Positions 1-6,528 of a DNA stretch of 10,188 bases are shown one piece after another. Source of the DNA: Nitrospinae bacterium RIFCSPLOWO2_12_39_16. Lineage in GTDB: Bacteria > Nitrospinota > Nitrospinia > UBA9942. The position numbers and the translations under genes were made by a program. The DNA lies in NCBI GenBank assembly GCA_001805005.1, contig MHDO01000037.1, positions 1 through 10,188 on the forward strand, in the 5' to 3' direction. Each line of letters starts with the position of its first letter. Within the stretch, counting starts at the first letter, position 1. The notes under the pieces are model-generated. The model had not been told where the DNA came from. It was given only the letters and a program-made list of their open reading frames with translations, and did no database searches.

Positions 1-31
1 GAAAATCAAGGTAAATGCAATGAAATGGAGT

Positions 32-2719
32 TCATGCCAGCGCCTTTAACAGGGAATCTTTTATTGCCTCAAGATTGTCTTTATCTAAGACCTTCCCGCC
101 GTTTATATCTGTCACATAAAAAACATCTATGACTGTTTTGCCTTCTGTAGAGATTTTTGCTATATATATATCAAGCCTGAGCTCAAAGAGAGTCCTTGTT
201 ATATCATATAAGACTCCCAATCTATCCATTGTCATTACCTCTATGATTGTGTGCAAATCAGAGAGTGTGTTATCTATCTCCACCTTTGTAGGGACTCTGA
301 AGCCTCTACTCTCCTGAGGTATATTAAGCCTCTGTCTTGCTGAAAGAAGCTCCTCTACACTCCTCTCCCCTTCCAATACATGGAGGAGGTCATCTTCAAA
401 CCTCTTAAGCATCCCTTCATCCAATATCAATTTTCCTTCTATAGTTGAAACCTGAAGTGTATCTATTGCAACACCATCAAGCCTTGTGTATATCTGGGCA
501 CCGAGTATATTTATATTCTTTGATGTAAGTGTCCCTGCGATTTTTGAAAAGACTCCAGCCTTGCCTACAGTGCACACCATCAGCTCTGTATAGCCCACCT
601 CTGTATTTTGGAAATACTTTATAACGAGTTTTTTGCTGTCTAACTCACCGGCAAGTCTGATATGTCTTAAAATCCTCTCAGGGGATGTGGATAGGATATA
701 TTTTCCCGGCATGGATGAGAAATGTTTTTTAGCCTTATCCCTATCCAATTCATTATCAATCAAGGCAAGAATCTCTCCCTTTTTCTTGTCTATCAATGAC
801 ATGTCTGAAATCCTCTCCTCTTCTCCCTTGCTGAAATACTCATATGCCTTTAAATACAATTCCCATAGAAGGGCAGACTTCCAGTTTGTCCATATATCAG
901 TTCCTACAGCACTTAAATCGGCATAGGTGAGGAGATACAGCATCTTCAAATTCTCAATCCCTTCCACCTTCTTGCAAAATTCTGCAACAGTCTTTTCATC
1001 GTGCATGTCCCTTCTAAGGGCAATCTGATTCATAATGAGATGATTTCCAATAAGCATCACCACTGTATCAGTGACAGCTTCCATACCCCATTTCTTTAAT
1101 AAAGAAGCTGCAATCTCTCTCCCCCTCTCACTATGGCCCGGTGAATCTCTCTTCCCAATATCATGCAGGAGGGTCGCAATTTTTAATGCCGTGCTGTCGA
1201 TAATACTTTTATAAATCTTCTTTAGCTCTATCTCATCTCCATTTGAAATAGAAAGCCCTTCTAAATGCTCCAAACTTCTAAGTGTATGCTCATCCACAGT
1301 AAATTTGTGATAGAGATCGCAGTTTGAAAAAAATGAGATATCCTCAAACTCCCTGACAAACCTTTTCAGGACGCCGCAATTGTGCATCATCCTCAATATC
1401 CCTGATAACCCCCTCCCTTTTAATATCCTCCTGAACATCTCGTTTGTCTCAGGGAGATTGATAAAATTATCGTCAATAAGATGAAGTGAGGAAGTTATAA
1501 GCCTCTTAATACTGCTGCTTAATGTGAGATTATACTCCTGACAGTAGAGAAATACCTTTATTAGCAGAACAGAGTTCTTTTTAAATATTTCAAGGTTAAA
1601 ATCCTTTGCATGAATCTCATTCCCAATTGAAACAAACCCATCCCCTATTTCTTTTGTTTTCAGATAGGCAATCCTCTTAAAGATGCCTGGTTTATACTTT
1701 AAACACCTGTCTAATAGAGAATTTGAAAAATGATATATGTATGAGGCATTGATATAATAATCCTTCATAAATTTTATCACGCCCCTCAATCCGTTCTCAT
1801 CCCCGTAGCCTAAATTTTTCGCCACTGCCTCCTGAATTTCATGTGAGAGAACATCATCCTTCTTTTCAGACATAAAATGCATATCATTTCTAACCCTAAG
1901 TAAAAAATCAATTGATTTTAATGCATGTCTCATTTCCTGACTATCAATTATACCCCGCCTCTCAAGGGCATCAATCCTATTAATCCCGAATTTTGACATG
2001 GATACCCACATAGCAGTATGAATATCTCTTAAGCCGCCTGGACCATCCTTTATATTCGGTTCAGAGACGCAGACAGTATTGCCATACAGAGAATGCCTTC
2101 TTAAAGTATCATCTAACTGCAATTTAATAAAATCATCCACACCCCTCTTCATAATATCCCTCTTAAGAGATGTAAAGAAACTATCAAAAATCCCTTTATC
2201 TCCTGCGAGATACCTTGACTCCATCATGGCAGTCCTTGCAGTAATATCATTCTTTGCAATGGCAAGGCAATCACTGATAGACCTTACACTGTGTCCTACC
2301 TTGAAGCCCATGTCCCAGAGGATTGATATGATATTATGGATTGCATAATCTGAATGCTGGTTGACCTTCTTATCGTATAGAAAGAGTATATCTACATCAG
2401 AAAATGGATTTAGCTCGCCCCTGCCATACCCACCAAGTGCTACTAATGTAAATAGTTGACTCCCATTTGACCCCGCGATAATTGCTTGATACATATTTAT
2501 TATCAGACCGTCAACTAAATCTGTATATTCCTTAACTACCTCAAATCCATTCCCCCCCTTTTTATGCCTCTCTCTAATCTCCAGTCTCTGCTCTTCTATT
2601 ATTTTACGAATATCTTTTACATTCTGAAGGCGGTCATGTGAGGAAGACAGGCTTTCTGATGGGCGTCCAATTGGTCCCCCTTTTTCTTGAATTAAAAGCT
2701 TATTTAGTCTCCGGTGCAT
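32..2719 (-). CDS. glnD: [Protein-PII] uridylyltransferase / uridylyl-removing enzyme (GlnD)
   Basis: This is a bifunctional cytoplasmic nitrogen sensor that uridylylates PII (GlnB/GlnK) when glutamine is low and removes UMP when it is high. The 895-residue length matches the usual size of about 890. Domain order is canonical. A nucleotidyltransferase motif GGYGRGE (96-102) is followed by SDVD (107-110), which supplies the catalytic acidic pair. The HD hydrolase domain has TVDEHT (474-479) and the H519-D520 pair in LHDIGK, then GHSERG. Two C-terminal ACT domains (about 711-765 and 823-872) would bind glutamine. All key residues are present, so both activities are expected. The ATG is preceded by AT-rich sequence with no clear Shine-Dalgarno, so the exact start is uncertain. 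It is the last gene of the minus-strand group, 100 bp after the rhodanese gene, and no PII, amtB or glnA gene is in view. A coding-strand G7 run near codon 55 is unbroken. In the 31 bases beyond the stop, an overlapping ATGA start ends after nine codons, so nothing is called there. Confidence 0.96.
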   Translation of the reverse strand: MHRRLNKLLIQEKGGPIGRPSESLSSSHDRLQNVKDIRKIIEEQRLEIRERHKKGGNGFEVVKEYTDLVDGLIINMYQAIIAGSNGSQLFTLVALGGYGRGELNPFSDVDILFLYDKKVNQHSDYAIHNIISILWDMGFKVGHSVRSISDCLAIAKNDITARTAMMESRYLAGDKGIFDSFFTSLKRDIMKRGVDDFIKLQLDDTLRRHSLYGNTVCVSEPNIKDGPGGLRDIHTAMWVSMSKFGINRIDALERRGIIDSQEMRHALKSIDFLLRVRNDMHFMSEKKDDVLSHEIQEAVAKNLGYGDENGLRGVIKFMKDYYINASYIYHFSNSLLDRCLKYKPGIFKRIAYLKTKEIGDGFVSIGNEIHAKDFNLEIFKKNSVLLIKVFLYCQEYNLTLSSSIKRLITSSLHLIDDNFINLPETNEMFRRILKGRGLSGILRMMHNCGVLKRFVREFEDISFFSNCDLYHKFTVDEHTLRSLEHLEGLSISNGDEIELKKIYKSIIDSTALKIATLLHDIGKRDSPGHSERGREIAASLLKKWGMEAVTDTVVMLIGNHLIMNQIALRRDMHDEKTVAEFCKKVEGIENLKMLYLLTYADLSAVGTDIWTNWKSALLWELYLKAYEYFSKGEEERISDMSLIDKKKGEILALIDNELDRDKAKKHFSSMPGKYILSTSPERILRHIRLAGELDSKKLVIKYFQNTEVGYTELMVCTVGKAGVFSKIAGTLTSKNINILGAQIYTRLDGVAIDTLQVSTIEGKLILDEGMLKRFEDDLLHVLEGERSVEELLSARQRLNIPQESRGFRVPTKVEIDNTLSDLHTIIEVMTMDRLGVLYDITRTLFELRLDIYIAKISTEGKTVIDVFYVTDINGGKVLDKDNLEAIKDSLLKALA

Positions 2720-2801
2720 AAATTTTTTATTTCTTATAAGACAGAGCCTTTAAAAAATAAGGACAGAGGCAAAAGAAGATATAGGCTGGCTGGAAAATCT
2801 C

Positions 2802-2818
2802 TTCTATAGTGAATAGAA
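2802..2818 (-). other. Small hairpin just after the rhodanese stop codon
   Basis: Six-base arms TTCTAT and ATAGAA flank a five-base loop one base beyond the rhodanese stop. The stem is AT-rich and is not followed by a proper T-run on the minus strand, so it is at best a weak terminator or an mRNA 3'-end stabiliser. The rest of the 100 bp gap before glnD shows no convincing -35/-10 pair. It contains an imperfect direct repeat built around ACAGAG (about 2738-2770) of unknown meaning. Confidence 0.2.
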
Positions 2819-2819
2819 A

Positions 2820-3224
2820 TTATCTTTTTACAGGATACTTCTGGGAATCCCATCCTACCATTCCATCGGCTATGTTATAGACCGTTTTAAACCCTTTCTG
2901 CAAAAGAATGTCACTTGCCTTTCGACTTCGGACACCGCTGTGGCAAACCACAATCACCTTTTTATCTTTATACTTTTCAATCTCTCCTATTCTGTCCTTT
3001 AACTCCTGGACAGGGATAAGCACGGCACCATCTATATGCCCTAATTCCCCTGTATATTCTTCCATAGTCCTGACATCAAGTATTAGGCCGTAATCCTTTG
3101 AATCTATCATTTTTTTAGCCTCCCGGGCTGGGATATTTATGAACTGTGCCGATGCTATAGAATAGATACTGGCTATAAAAATTAATACAATGTATTTGAT
3201 CCTTGCTAAATTTTTTCTCAACAT
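2820..3224 (-). CDS. Exported single-domain rhodanese-like protein
   Basis: This 134-residue protein has an N-terminal signal peptide: a basic MLRKNLARIK stretch, a hydrophobic core (about 11-22), and an A-S-A signal peptidase I site predicting cleavage after residue 26. The mature part is one rhodanese domain. It has the LDVRTMEEY motif (about 49-57), the GHIDGA segment (62-67) and the active-site loop CHSGVRS (94-100) with nucleophile Cys94, so it is probably catalytically competent. Family members transfer sulfane sulfur or bind and relay persulfides; the periplasmic substrate cannot be read from sequence. The start is supported by an AGGGGG Shine-Dalgarno a few bases upstream. It lies 28 bp after the aldolase stop, with no promoter seen between them, so the two are probably co-transcribed. 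A metabolic link to the aldolase is not evident. Confidence 0.85.
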   Translation of the reverse strand: MLRKNLARIKYIVLIFIASIYSIASAQFINIPAREAKKMIDSKDYGLILDVRTMEEYTGELGHIDGAVLIPVQELKDRIGEIEKYKDKKVIVVCHSGVRSRKASDILLQKGFKTVYNIADGMVGWDSQKYPVKR

Positions 3225-3252
3225 AAAACCCCCTGCTTTTTTAAAATATATT

Positions 3253-4695
3253 TTAGTCCTGCCCTGGCATCAGGACAATTTTTTCTTTTTGCCCTGAAAC
3301 TGAACACATCTCAATCTCTCTCTTTAAATCAGGCTGAACATTTACAGATTTTATTGCCTTGTTTATAATATCATAGGTATTAACGACATTCAATTTTTTA
3401 AAGAGAAAGTCAAACTTATTTTCTATCTCTCTCCCTATAGCATCTCTTACAGATGACGGCAGCGTCCAAATTCTTTCTTTAAAAGGACCAAATGCCTTCT
3501 TCCTTGTCTTATATATAAACTGCTCCTCAGTCTCATTGGGCTTTCTTTCTTCTGCACTTGTATCTTTTAAATATTTATAAATCTCTTCACGCAGTTCTTT
3601 AGGGAAATGTCTGCTCTCATATATCATATTCTGAAATCCTGTAGCAAGATGAACCTCTCCTGTCCCTGTATTTGGAAATCTGTCAAATGCCTCATCAGGG
3701 AGCGTAGATGCCCCATGCTGAACTGCCCCGCATAGCCCGTATTCTTCCCTTGCAATCTTTGAAAGTTTTGAGAGTGTATCAAAGTCAAGTTTTACCTTTG
3801 CAACAGTCCCATCAGGGAGCGGCACGCCGCCATGTGTTGTCCCTGTCTGAATACTTATCTTGCTTATCCCTTTTAGATTCCCCCTCTTTTTAAGTGTATC
3901 AAGATAATTATCCATAAATGTCTTTAATTCTTCCGCCGTGCTGTTCTTGCCGCCTACCTCGCCTATCTCCCCCCCAACAGAAATAGTTACACCCTCTGGC
4001 TGAAGCTCCCTTATATAGGCGGTCATATCTGAAGCAATCTCATAATTCAACCTCTGCTGTTCCTTTAAACTGGATTTACTTAAATCAACCATTGTAGATG
4101 AATCTATGTCAATATTATAAAAACCTGCGGAAATAGAATCCTTAATCAATTTCTTTAAGCCTGCAATCTCTTTATCTTTATCTACAGCATATTTTTTTGC
4201 ACTCACCTGATAGTGGTCCCCCTGAATAAATACTGGCCCACTATATCCCTCTTTTAACGCAGCGGCTATCATTACTGAGACATATTCTGATGGCGGTTGT
4301 TCTGTATATCCAATCTCTGATTTTGCAATTTCAAAGATAAAAGTGCCATTATTATTCTTCCTTGCTGCCCTTATCATAGCCCTTGCCACATCGTATGAAA
4401 GTCCCCTGATATTTACAGCGGGGACAGTAAATCCCTTATACTCGCCCCTCCCCATTGCCTCATAAAGCTCCTGAATGGACGCAGGTCGGATGCCAAGATT
4501 AAGTGCAGAGGATTTTATGAGCCATCTGCAATTCCCTTTTACCTCTTTATTTTCATTAAATACAGAATTAAAAATAAGCTTGTCAATAAGCTCACTTCTT
4601 AACTTTGAGGCATCTGATACAACAGCCCCACTATCTTTTATATTTACAATCCCCTTTAACGAATTCTTAAAATCTGCAATATCCTTATATCTCAT
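3253..4695 (-). CDS. Long divergent class II (zinc) aldolase, FBA / tagatose-bisphosphate type
   Basis: This 480-residue protein belongs to the class II aldolase superfamily, whose members cleave ketose bisphosphates with a divalent metal. Visible landmarks are the start of the barrel GFTVPAVNIRGLSYD (88-102), Q158-G-D160-H161 (catalytic Asp and first metal His), GGEIGEVGG (241-249), GTTHGG (285-290, metal His288) and QHGAST (326-331, metal His327). Two things are unusual. About 85 extra residues precede the barrel and a long tail follows it, compared with about 300-360 residues in ordinary enzymes. The phosphate-binding segment, normally of NIDTD type, reads GEVHLATGF (346-354). The IFEIAKSEIGYT segment (120-131) also recalls GatZ/KbaZ proteins. 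The fold and metal site are confident, but the substrate is not. A good Shine-Dalgarno (AGGGGG) sits about seven bases before the ATG and a sigma-70-like promoter lies just upstream. It is probably first in an operon with the rhodanese. Confidence 0.8.
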   Translation of the reverse strand: MRYKDIADFKNSLKGIVNIKDSGAVVSDASKLRSELIDKLIFNSVFNENKEVKGNCRWLIKSSALNLGIRPASIQELYEAMGRGEYKGFTVPAVNIRGLSYDVARAMIRAARKNNNGTFIFEIAKSEIGYTEQPPSEYVSVMIAAALKEGYSGPVFIQGDHYQVSAKKYAVDKDKEIAGLKKLIKDSISAGFYNIDIDSSTMVDLSKSSLKEQQRLNYEIASDMTAYIRELQPEGVTISVGGEIGEVGGKNSTAEELKTFMDNYLDTLKKRGNLKGISKISIQTGTTHGGVPLPDGTVAKVKLDFDTLSKLSKIAREEYGLCGAVQHGASTLPDEAFDRFPNTGTGEVHLATGFQNMIYESRHFPKELREEIYKYLKDTSAEERKPNETEEQFIYKTRKKAFGPFKERIWTLPSSVRDAIGREIENKFDFLFKKLNVVNTYDIINKAIKSVNVQPDLKREIEMCSVSGQKEKIVLMPGQD

Positions 4696-4724
4696 ATCAA
4701 CCCCCTATTGAAATAATCAAAGTT

Positions 4725-4753
4725 ACTATAATCCCTGTTGCCAATTTTTTCAA
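4725..4753 (-). promoter_or_regulatory. Sigma-70-like promoter for the aldolase gene
   Basis: On the minus strand, TTGAAA (4753-4748) and TATAGT (4730-4725) are separated by exactly 17 bases. The predicted start near 4718 gives a leader of about 23 nt containing the AGGGGG ribosome-binding site. This suggests the aldolase is transcribed separately from the acyltransferase gene 79 bp upstream of it. Confidence 0.6.
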
Positions 4754-4774
4754 GCAAAAATTATCTTTCCTTGT

Positions 4775-5437
4775 TTATTTATGTCCACTTGTAAAATATT
4801 TATCTGCAAACTCAGTTATATCATTAAGTTTTTTTTCAAGCTCCTGTCTTTTAAGTTCCATAACCTCATCATCTGCATCAGGAGGGACATAAACAGGCTC
4901 GCCATATTTTACAGCAATCTTTGAGAATGGATAGGGTATTACAAATCTATCCCAGCTATTTAAAACCTTCTTCCTGCTGACACTGTATGTCATTGGAACT
5001 ATTGGAATACCTGTCAGCTTTGCAATCTTTATTGCCCCATCCTGTGCCTTAAAGGCAGGACCTCTTGAGCCGTCTGCTATCAAAACAACACTGTCTCCAT
5101 TCTTTATAACTCTAATGAGATTTAAGAGTGCCTTTGCACCTTTCTTAAATGTTGAACCCCAAACTATATTAAATCCATATATTTTAAGCAAATTCCCAAT
5201 AATCTCCCCGTCTTTGCTTGGACTTGCAAGTATGTGGTGCTTATTCTGAAAGCGGTATAAATAGGGGAAATAGAGCATCCTCCCATGCCAGAATGTATAG
5301 ATTGGATTTATGCCTTGTTTTAAAAGGAACTCTTCTATTTCTTTATTAATTACGATCCTTCTACAGGTTAATCCTATTATATATATATATACAGAACCGA
5401 AAAATGGGATAATATACTTATAGGCAAATTGTTTCAC
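4775..5437 (-). CDS. DUF374-type lysophospholipid acyltransferase family protein
   Basis: This 220-residue protein has an N-terminal hydrophobic stretch (about 8-24) that would place it at the inner membrane. It shows the conserved blocks of DUF374, a branch of the LPLAT acyltransferases: FWHGR (49-53, taking the place of the usual NHxxxxD His), ASPSKDGEI (71-79), GSTFKKG (94-100), DGSRGPAF (122-129), TGIPIVP (142-148) and SWDRFVIPYPF (161-171). Members are thought to acylate lipid A-like or phospholipid acceptors, but the substrate is not established, so I give no gene name. The start is GTG; no Shine-Dalgarno precedes it and the predicted transcription start falls on its first base, suggesting a leaderless message. 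A (TA)7 run at 5378-5391 encodes an Ile-Tyr stretch in the membrane segment. The gene is divergent from the kinase gene. Confidence 0.85.
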   Translation of the reverse strand: MKQFAYKYIIPFFGSVYIYIIGLTCRRIVINKEIEEFLLKQGINPIYTFWHGRMLYFPYLYRFQNKHHILASPSKDGEIIGNLLKIYGFNIVWGSTFKKGAKALLNLIRVIKNGDSVVLIADGSRGPAFKAQDGAIKIAKLTGIPIVPMTYSVSRKKVLNSWDRFVIPYPFSKIAVKYGEPVYVPPDADDEVMELKRQELEKKLNDITEFADKYFTSGHK

Positions 5438-5443
5438 AAGTTA

Positions 5444-5472
5444 AATATACAGAAATGGCAGAACCATGTCAA
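5444..5472 (-). promoter_or_regulatory. Sigma-70-like promoter for the acyltransferase gene
   Basis: On the minus strand, a perfect TTGACA (5472-5467) and TATATT (5449-5444) are spaced by 17 bases. Counting seven bases from the end of the -10 puts +1 at 5437, the G of the GTG start codon. The -35 lies only 18 bp from the -35 of the divergent kinase promoter. Confidence 0.65.
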
Positions 5473-5490
5473 AAATAAAGCTCAATTTCA

Positions 5491-5519
5491 TTGAAAAACT
5501 TTTAAAAAGAATTTATAAT
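5491..5519 (+). promoter_or_regulatory. Sigma-70-like promoter for the kinase/regulator pair
   Basis: TTGAAA (5491-5496) and a perfect TATAAT (5514-5519) are separated by 17 bases. The predicted start near 5526 gives a leader of about 74 nt, most of which is taken up by the hairpin at 5551-5589. It is back to back with the acyltransferase promoter. Confidence 0.65.
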
Positions 5520-5550
5520 GCAGCATAAATTAAACATAAAATCTTAAATA

Positions 5551-5589
5551 AATAGAACACAGATTTAGCTGAGCCATCTGCATTCTATT
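5551..5589 (+). promoter_or_regulatory. Leader hairpin ahead of the kinase start
   Basis: AATAGAA (5551-5557) pairs with TTCTATT (5583-5589) and CAGAT (5560-5564) pairs with ATCTG (5576-5580). The two stems are separated by a two-base internal mismatch and capped by an 11-base loop. It ends 10 bases before the preferred ATG and overlaps the alternative TTG (5588). With no visible Shine-Dalgarno at either start, this structure could affect translation. It could also be a relic of the ATCTGTG-type repeats seen elsewhere in the window. Confidence 0.35.
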
Positions 5590-5599
5590 GTTTTTATTG

Positions 5600-6454
5600 A
5601 TGAAAACCTCTCCAGATACACTTATTATTTTTTTATCAGTCTCTATCTTTCTGATACTTCTCTTCATCATTATAATATCTCTACCCCGCCTTCTAATGAG
5701 AAAAGGAAATTTAAAAAAGGCTGAAAAAAACGACATGAATATAGTTATAGATGCCTTTCATACACTTGGTAATGAAATAAAATCTCTTAAAGAGCAGCTT
5801 GTTATAAAGGAAAGACTGGCTGCCCTCGGAGAGGTCTCGGCTGGTATTGCCCATGAGTTCAGAAATCCAATGGCTGTAATAGCAGGACATGTAAGGCTTC
5901 TCTTAAAAAATCTTGACCAAGGAGACAGCAGGAGAGAGATTGTCCATGGGATTTTAAGCGAGATAGAGGAGATGAATCGCATCATGGAGGAGTTTCTTAA
6001 ATTTTCAAGGGCTGAGCCTATTGATAAAGTAGATATAGATATCACAAAAACGATTAAGGCTGTTATATCAGAGATGGGAGATGAAGGAGAAAGAATAGAA
6101 TTCCCTTTTAATGATGCTATTATGGCCAAGGGGGATGAAATCCTTTTAAGGCAGGTAATAAAAAATCTTATCCGGAATGCCCTTGATGCAGGTGACAGGG
6201 TATGGATAGATATAGAAAATGGTCTCTCTCTTAATAAAGAGGGTGTATTTATTTCTGTCAGGGATAATGGCAAAGGAATCCCTGAGGAAGATTTAAAGAA
6301 AGTCTTTATGCCCTTTTATACGACAAAAGAGAGGGGCATGGGGATTGGACTTGCCCTTGTGCAAAAGATAATTATAGGACATGGTGGAAATGTCGGTGTG
6401 GAGAGTAAAAATGGTAAAGGGAGTATCTTTAAATTATTTTTGCCAGTAGTATAA
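5600..6454 (+). CDS. Membrane-anchored sensor histidine kinase (PilS/NtrB-like)
   Basis: This 284-residue protein (counting from ATG) has one N-terminal membrane helix (about 8-30), then a basic stretch and a short coiled linker (about 50-72). The transmitter follows: H-box with AHEFRNP (84-90, phosphorylated His85), N-box NLIRNALDAG (189-198), G1 DNGKGIP (222-228), F-box FMPFYTTK (236-243) and G2 GMGIGLA (246-252). All catalytic boxes are intact. There is no PAS or periplasmic sensing domain, so the signal may be sensed by the membrane helix or by a partner. The order kinase, NtrC-type regulator, sigma-54 promoter, pilins argues for a PilS-like role rather than nitrogen control by NtrB, although this is inference. 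A TTG at 5588 would add four residues; I prefer the ATG because MKTSP leads directly into the helix. No Shine-Dalgarno is visible. Confidence 0.92.
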   Translation: MKTSPDTLIIFLSVSIFLILLFIIIISLPRLLMRKGNLKKAEKNDMNIVIDAFHTLGNEIKSLKEQLVIKERLAALGEVSAGIAHEFRNPMAVIAGHVRLLLKNLDQGDSRREIVHGILSEIEEMNRIMEEFLKFSRAEPIDKVDIDITKTIKAVISEMGDEGERIEFPFNDAIMAKGDEILLRQVIKNLIRNALDAGDRVWIDIENGLSLNKEGVFISVRDNGKGIPEEDLKKVFMPFYTTKERGMGIGLALVQKIIIGHGGNVGVESKNGKGSIFKLFLPVV

Positions 6455-6477
6455 ATTTGTGGCTAAATTTTTTTTCT

Positions 6478-6508
6478 ATCTGTGTTCATCCGTGTTTATC
6501 TGTGGTTT
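6478..6508 (+). repeat. Decameric ATCTGTG-type tandem repeat
   Basis: Three ten-base steps start ATCTGTGTTC (6478), ATCCGTGTTT (6488) and ATCTGTGGTT (6498). They fill much of the 74 bp gap between kinase and regulator. The unit is the same as that in the inverted repeat at 9408-9488, so it looks like a dispersed intergenic repeat family. The gap shows no promoter and no Shine-Dalgarno. Confidence 0.65.
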
Positions 6509-6528
6509 AATTGGGTTTTTTTCTTACA

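Noticed and set aside
7..35. A start codon overlapping the glnD stop (ATGA) on the minus strand
   Set aside because: It reaches a stop after nine codons, so it does not mark a coupled downstream gene.
2552..2558. G7 run (coding strand) in glnD, and a similar G7 at 3969-3975 in the aldolase GGEIG motif
   Set aside because: Both are short and in frame, and the second is dictated by a conserved Gly-Gly-Glu motif. Neither is long enough to suggest slippage control.
2737..2770. Imperfect direct repeat around ACAGAG upstream of glnD as an operator
   Set aside because: Only two short, mismatched copies exist and no promoter could be placed with them.
4711..4774. Rho-independent terminator after the acyltransferase gene
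   Set aside because: Only a 4-base CAAG/CTTG pairing with no solid stem and T-run was found. The same stretch is better explained by the aldolase promoter.
5378..5391. (TA)7 run within the acyltransferase gene as a phase-variable dinucleotide tract
   Set aside because: It is short, encodes a plausible Ile-Tyr part of the membrane segment, and AT-rich runs are common throughout this window.
5530..5736. A 68-codon minus-strand open frame between the acyltransferase and kinase
   Set aside because: Most of it is antisense to the kinase N-terminus, which has a clear membrane helix. The frame has no recognisable domain or ribosome-binding site.
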